The notes under the pieces: generated by a model
The model's database searches: none
What the model was told of the DNA's origin: nothing
The model's input: the letters and a program-made list of their open reading frames with translations, nothing else
Made by a program: the position numbers and the translations under genes
In this document: positions 60,279 to 64,000 of the stretch, piece after piece
Position numbering within the stretch: position 1 is the stretch's first letter
Layout: each line of letters opens with the position of its first letter
NCBI GenBank assembly: GCA_964509545.1
Contig: CAZDXQ010000003.1
Coordinates: forward strand, 62,001 to 126,000
From: JADJWR01 sp964509545
Lineage (GTDB): Bacteria > Pseudomonadota > Gammaproteobacteria > Burkholderiales > Burkholderiaceae_F
Direction: 5' to 3'
Length of the DNA stretch: 64,000 bases

Positions 60279-62990
60279 ATGAACGCACCCGAGCGCCTGC
60301 CTATAGCGATTGCCGGAGAACGCGCCTGGCACGCGCTCGACTCGGCCGCGGTGCTGGCGGCGCTGAATTCCGGCCGGCAGGGGCTGACAGCGCAGGAAGC
60401 CGCGCAGCGGCTGCGTAGCTACGGCCGCAACGAACTGCCGCCGCCGCCGAAGCGCTCGCCGCTCATCCGCTTCCTGCTGCAGTTCCACAACGTTCTGATC
60501 TACGTGCTGCTCGCCGCCGGCGTGACCACGCTGCTGCTTGGCCACTACGTCGACTCCGGCGTCATCGTCGGCGTGGTGGTGATCAACGCCATCATCGGCT
60601 TCGTCCAGGAGGGCAAGGCCGAGCGCGCGCTGGAGGCGGTGCAGGCGATGCTGGCCAGCCAGGCCGTGGTGCTGCGCGCCGGCCAGCGCCATGAGATCGC
60701 CGCCGCAGAACTGGCGCCAGGCGACATCGTCCTGCTCGCCTCCGGCGACCGCGTGCCGGCCGACCTGCGCCTGCTCAAGGCCAAGAACCTGCGTATCAAC
60801 GAAGCGGCGCTGACCGGCGAATCGGCCCCGGTGGAAAAGGCGGCGGACCCCGTGACGGAAGGCGCGGTGCTCGCCGAGCGCACGTCGATGTGCTACTCGG
60901 GCACCGGGGTGACCTTCGGCCAGGCCACCGGGGTCGTGGTGGCCACCGGTAGCCAGACCGAACTGGGTCGCATCGGCAGGCTGGTCGCCGGAGTCGCGCA
61001 CCTGGCCACGCCGCTGACTCGCAAGCTCGACCAGTTCGCGCGTCGGATCACGGCCTTCATCATCGCCGCCTCGGCGCTGACTTTCGCCTTCGGCTATCTC
61101 GTGCACGGCTTCGGTGCGGTCGAGATGTTCCTTGCCGTGGTCGGCCTGGCGGTGGCAGCGATCCCGGAAGGCCTGCCGGCGATCGTCACCATCACACTGG
61201 CGATCGGCACGCAGAAAATGGCCCGGCGCAACGCCATCGTGCGCCGGCTGCCGGCCGTCGAGACGCTGGGCAGCGTCACCGTGATCTGCTCCGACAAGAC
61301 CGGCACGCTGACCAGGAACGAGATGACCGCGGTGCGCGCGATCCTGCCCAGCCGGATCGTCGAGGCGAGCGGCGCCGGCTACGCTCCCGAGGGCGGCTTC
61401 ACGGCCGACGGCGCAAGCCTCGACCCCGCTTCGGCCGACGACCTGCTGCAGCTTGCCCGCTGCGGCTTGCTGTGCAACGACGCCGAGGTGCGGCACGCCG
61501 AAGGCGAGTGGAGGCTGGCCGGCGACCCGACCGAAGGGGCCCTGGTGACCCTGGCCCTGAAGTGCGGACTCGACCGCGGCGAGGAAACGGCCAACCTTCC
61601 TCGCGTCGACGAGATTCCCTTCGAATCCGATCACCGCTACATGGCCACGCTGCACCATGATCATGCCGGCCATGCGCGCGTCTACCTGAAGGGTGCGCCC
61701 GAGCGCGTGCTGAGCCTCTGCCGCAGCCAGGCCGACGGCCGCGCGCTCGATCGCGCTTACTGGGACGAACGGCTACATGCCGCGGCCGCCGACGGCCAGC
61801 GCGTGCTGGCGCTGGCCACCTGCGAACTGCCGGCGGGAACGACGGCGCTGGCGATGGACGACATCACCGACCGCTTCACGCTGCTCGGGCTGGCCGGCAT
61901 GATCGATCCGCCGCGACCCGAGGCGATCGAGGCGGTGGCAGGGTGCCAGGCGGCCGGCATCCGGGTGAAGATGATCACCGGCGACCACACGGTCACCGCG
62001 GCGGCAATCGGCGCGCAGCTCGGGCTGGATGCCGATGACGCGCTCGCCGGCCAGCAGATCGATGGCCTCGACGAGCAGGCGCTCGCGCGGCGCATCGCCG
62101 CCACCGACGTCGTCGCCCGCGCCAGCCCCGAGCACAAGCTGAGGCTCGTCGGCGCGCTGCAGTCGCGCGGTGAGATCGTCGCCATGACCGGCGACGGAGT
62201 GAACGACGCGCCGGCCCTGAAGAGGGCCGACATCGGCGTGGCCATGGGCCACAAGGGCACCGACGCGGCGCGCGAGGCCTCCGACATCGTGCTGACCGAC
62301 GATAACTTCGCCAGCATCGCCAACGCAGTGCACGAAGGGCGGACCATCTTCGACAACATCAAAAAGTCGCTGCTGTTCATCCTGCCGACCAACGGCGGCC
62401 AGGCCGGCGTGATCCTGCTCGCGGTCTTCCTTGGCATGGCGCTGCCGGTCACGGCGGTGCAGATCCTGTGGGTCAACATGGTGACCACGGTGACTCTGGC
62501 CATCGCGCTCGCTTTCGAGCCGGCCGAGGACGGCGTGATGCAGCGGCCGCCACGGCCGCCGGCCGAGCCGCTGATCACGCGGCTGCTGCTGGCGCGCGTC
62601 GCCTACGTCAGCGTGCTGGTGATGAGCGTCACCTTCGTCATCTTCCATTGGGAACTCGGCCGCGGCGTCGCGCTCGACGAGGCGCGCACGGCAGCGGTGA
62701 ACATGCTGGTGCTGGCGCAGATCGTCTACCTGTTCAACTCGCGCCGCTTCGTCGCCCACGCCTTCGTGCGTGGCACGCTGACCGGCAATCCGATTGCATT
62801 CTGGGCCGCACTTGGCCTGATCGTCCTGCAAGTGGCGTTCACCTACCTGCCGGTGATGCAACACCTCTTCCACACCACGGCGATCGGCGCCGACGCCTGG
62901 ACGCGAATGGCCCTGCTCGCCGCCGGCGTGTTCGTCCTGGTCGAGGTCGAGAAGGCGCTGCTGCGGCGCTTTGGCGTGGTCAGGCTCTGA
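60279..62990 (+). CDS. Type-II cation-transporting P-type ATPase
   Basis: A 903-residue P-type ATPase. The phosphorylation aspartate is D339 in DKTGTLT. The dephosphorylation loop LTGES is near 177-181, the ion-site PEGLPAIVTITLAIG precedes it, and MTGDGVNDAP is near 636. There are ten predicted membrane helices. The N-terminal cation-ATPase domain (RAWHALDSAAVLAALNS) is present. It is closest to calcium/proton-type (type II) pumps and not heavy-metal (type I) pumps: no CPC and no metal-binding N-terminal cysteines. The ion is not proved. Confidence 0.93.
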   Translation: MNAPERLPIAIAGERAWHALDSAAVLAALNSGRQGLTAQEAAQRLRSYGRNELPPPPKRSPLIRFLLQFHNVLIYVLLAAGVTTLLLGHYVDSGVIVGVVVINAIIGFVQEGKAERALEAVQAMLASQAVVLRAGQRHEIAAAELAPGDIVLLASGDRVPADLRLLKAKNLRINEAALTGESAPVEKAADPVTEGAVLAERTSMCYSGTGVTFGQATGVVVATGSQTELGRIGRLVAGVAHLATPLTRKLDQFARRITAFIIAASALTFAFGYLVHGFGAVEMFLAVVGLAVAAIPEGLPAIVTITLAIGTQKMARRNAIVRRLPAVETLGSVTVICSDKTGTLTRNEMTAVRAILPSRIVEASGAGYAPEGGFTADGASLDPASADDLLQLARCGLLCNDAEVRHAEGEWRLAGDPTEGALVTLALKCGLDRGEETANLPRVDEIPFESDHRYMATLHHDHAGHARVYLKGAPERVLSLCRSQADGRALDRAYWDERLHAAAADGQRVLALATCELPAGTTALAMDDITDRFTLLGLAGMIDPPRPEAIEAVAGCQAAGIRVKMITGDHTVTAAAIGAQLGLDADDALAGQQIDGLDEQALARRIAATDVVARASPEHKLRLVGALQSRGEIVAMTGDGVNDAPALKRADIGVAMGHKGTDAAREASDIVLTDDNFASIANAVHEGRTIFDNIKKSLLFILPTNGGQAGVILLAVFLGMALPVTAVQILWVNMVTTVTLAIALAFEPAEDGVMQRPPRPPAEPLITRLLLARVAYVSVLVMSVTFVIFHWELGRGVALDEARTAAVNMLVLAQIVYLFNSRRFVAHAFVRGTLTGNPIAFWAALGLIVLQVAFTYLPVMQHLFHTTAIGADAWTRMALLAAGVFVLVEVEKALLRRFGVVRL

Positions 62991-63062
62991 AGGCGGCCGG
63001 CGGCCCCGGCCGCGAGCCGCTGCAGGCGCTAGGCTTGGCGGCGGAGGAAAGGGGCCAACGGC

Positions 63063-64000
63063 ATGACGTCGAGTCGCAACGCGGCGCCGGGATCGGCGCC
63101 ACCGGCGCCGCGCTGGCACGCCCTCGACAGCGACGCGGTGCTCGCCGAACTGGGCGCGAACCGGCAGGGGCTGCCGCCGCAGGAAGCCGCAGCAAGGCTC
63201 GCCCGCTTCGGCCGCAACGAACTGCCGCCGCCGCCGAAGCGCTCGCCGCTGGCCCGATTGCTGCGCCAGTTCCACAACGTTCTGATCTTCGTCCTGCTGG
63301 CCGCCGGGGTCGTCACGGTATTGCTCGGCCACCTGGCTGACGCGGGCGTGATCTTCGGCGTGGTGCTGATCAACGCCGTCATCGGCTTCATCCAGGAGGG
63401 CAAGGCCGAGCGGGCGCTCGAGGCCGTGCGGGCGATGCTGGCGGCCACCGCGATCGTGCTGCGCGCCGGCCAGCGTCAAGTGGTCGCCGCCGCAGAGCTG
63501 GTGCCGGGCGACATCGTGCTGCTTGGCTCCGGCGACCGCGTGCCTGCCGACCTGAGGCTTCTGCACGAGAAGAACCTCGAAGTCGACGAGGCGACGCTGA
63601 CCGGCGATTCGGTGCCGGTCGCCAAGTCGGTGGCGCCGGTGGCGGCCGAGGCGCCGCTGGCCGAACGTGTGAGCATGGTCTATTCCGGCACAGTGGTGAC
63701 CACCGGGCAGGCAACCGGCGTGGTCGTCGCCATCGGACCGGCAACCGAGATCGGTCGCATCGGCACGCTGGTCGCCAGCGTCGAACAGGTCGCCACGCCG
63801 CTGACGCGCAAGCTCGACCAGTTCGCGCGCCGCATCACCGCCTTCATCCTGGCGGGCAGCGCGCTGACCTTCGCCTTCGGCCATCTGGTGCACGGATTCG
63901 ACGCGGTGGAGATCTTCCTCGCCGTCGTCGGCCTGGCCGTCGCGGCGATTCCGGAGGGACTGCCGGCGATCGTCACCATCACGCTGGCCATCGGCACGCA
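63063..64000 (+). CDS. Second type-II P-type ATPase, 3' part outside the window
   Basis: A paralogue of the preceding gene. It starts at ATG 63063 with a short Ala/Pro tail, then APRWHALDSDAVLAELGANRQG. The visible 312 codons are open to the end of the window and already contain the P-PEGLP membrane block and the actuator loop, where the first gene's TGES reads LTGDS. The DKTGT motif lies just past the window. High identity with the first gene points to a tandem duplication. Confidence 0.92.
   Translation, partial: MTSSRNAAPGSAPPAPRWHALDSDAVLAELGANRQGLPPQEAAARLARFGRNELPPPPKRSPLARLLRQFHNVLIFVLLAAGVVTVLLGHLADAGVIFGVVLINAVIGFIQEGKAERALEAVRAMLAATAIVLRAGQRQVVAAAELVPGDIVLLGSGDRVPADLRLLHEKNLEVDEATLTGDSVPVAKSVAPVAAEAPLAERVSMVYSGTVVTTGQATGVVVAIGPATEIGRIGTLVASVEQVATPLTRKLDQFARRITAFILAGSALTFAFGHLVHGFDAVEIFLAVVGLAVAAIPEGLPAIVTITLAIGT

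Noticed and set aside
1..64000. CRISPR arrays, tRNA or rRNA genes, prophage or complete insertion sequences
   Set aside because: I read for regularly spaced repeats, T-arm patterns, integrase and transposase motifs and found none. The only tandem repeat is the 45-base coding repeat at the assembly gap.

Overview
The window is 64 kb of very GC-rich DNA (roughly two thirds GC or more, with strong G/C in third codon positions) from a free-living, flagellated, Gram-negative bacterium. The gene families and orders point to a betaproteobacterium of Burkholderiales type: the run glyA-nrdR-ribD-ribE...ribBA-ribH-nusB-thiL-pgpA, the run rplM-rpsI...bactofilin-erpA-anmK-tyrS-dtd, OsmC-coq7-porin, trimeric porins ending in phenylalanine, and a polysaccharide-free Gram-negative envelope gene set. 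I cannot name the species. There is one assembly gap of 100 N at 36045-36144.

Layout. 1-3281 (+): flagellar switch and export-gate genes fliM(3' end)-fliN-fliO-fliP-fliQ-fliR. 3368-6508 (+): a CbiM-like membrane protein, a thiamine-diphosphate acetolactate-synthase-like enzyme and a P-loop-like protein with a degenerate nucleotide-binding loop. 6568-20456 (-): a long block of co-directional housekeeping genes (pncC, pgpA, thiL, nusB, ribH, ribBA, an old yellow enzyme, a CPBP protease, ribE, ribD, nrdR, glyA, a MgtC/DUF4010 membrane protein, a histidine phosphatase, a PEBP-like protein, dtd). 20481-28124: aidB-like acyl-CoA dehydrogenase, tyrS, anmK, erpA, bactofilin, a coiled-coil membrane protein, rpsI, rplM and osmC. 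28136-33252: coq7, two tandem porins and glpK. 33648-36289: a small orphan gene, a DNase I-like phosphatase/nuclease, a VOC protein, and a gene with a 45-bp tandem repeat in which the assembly breaks. 36377-46175: fadD, a zinc aminopeptidase lipoprotein, a PaaK-like ligase, a DUF883 protein, a molybdopterin oxidoreductase, argE and an unusual TonB-like protein. 46489-53989: lldD, a decayed GNAT gene behind dinB, an M20 amidohydrolase, a PatZ-type acyl-CoA synthetase/acetyltransferase and a patatin. 54122-57695: two divergent ECF sigma factors with an NrsF-type anti-sigma factor, a YiiX-like hydrolase and a fasciclin protein. 58132-64000: CaCA antiporter, tandem-domain universal stress protein and two tandem type-II P-type ATPases, the second cut by the window end.

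How the genes work together. Most of the window is core metabolism: flavin synthesis (ribH/B/E/D) next to flavin users (old yellow enzyme, lldD), thiamine phosphorylation (thiL) near a thiamine-diphosphate enzyme, and translation (rplM, rpsI, tyrS, dtd). The most interesting accessory segment is 54122-57695. The 164 bp between the two sigma genes hold two divergent copies of the motif GTAACC-N16-CGAA, the promoter signature I know for the Caulobacter SigF/NrsF system. This suggests that the first sigma factor drives itself and the second sigma factor. The 58-64 kb segment looks like a cation-homeostasis and stress module.

Start sites were chosen from Shine-Dalgarno sequences, ATGA overlaps and family alignments recalled from memory. 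No database search was possible.
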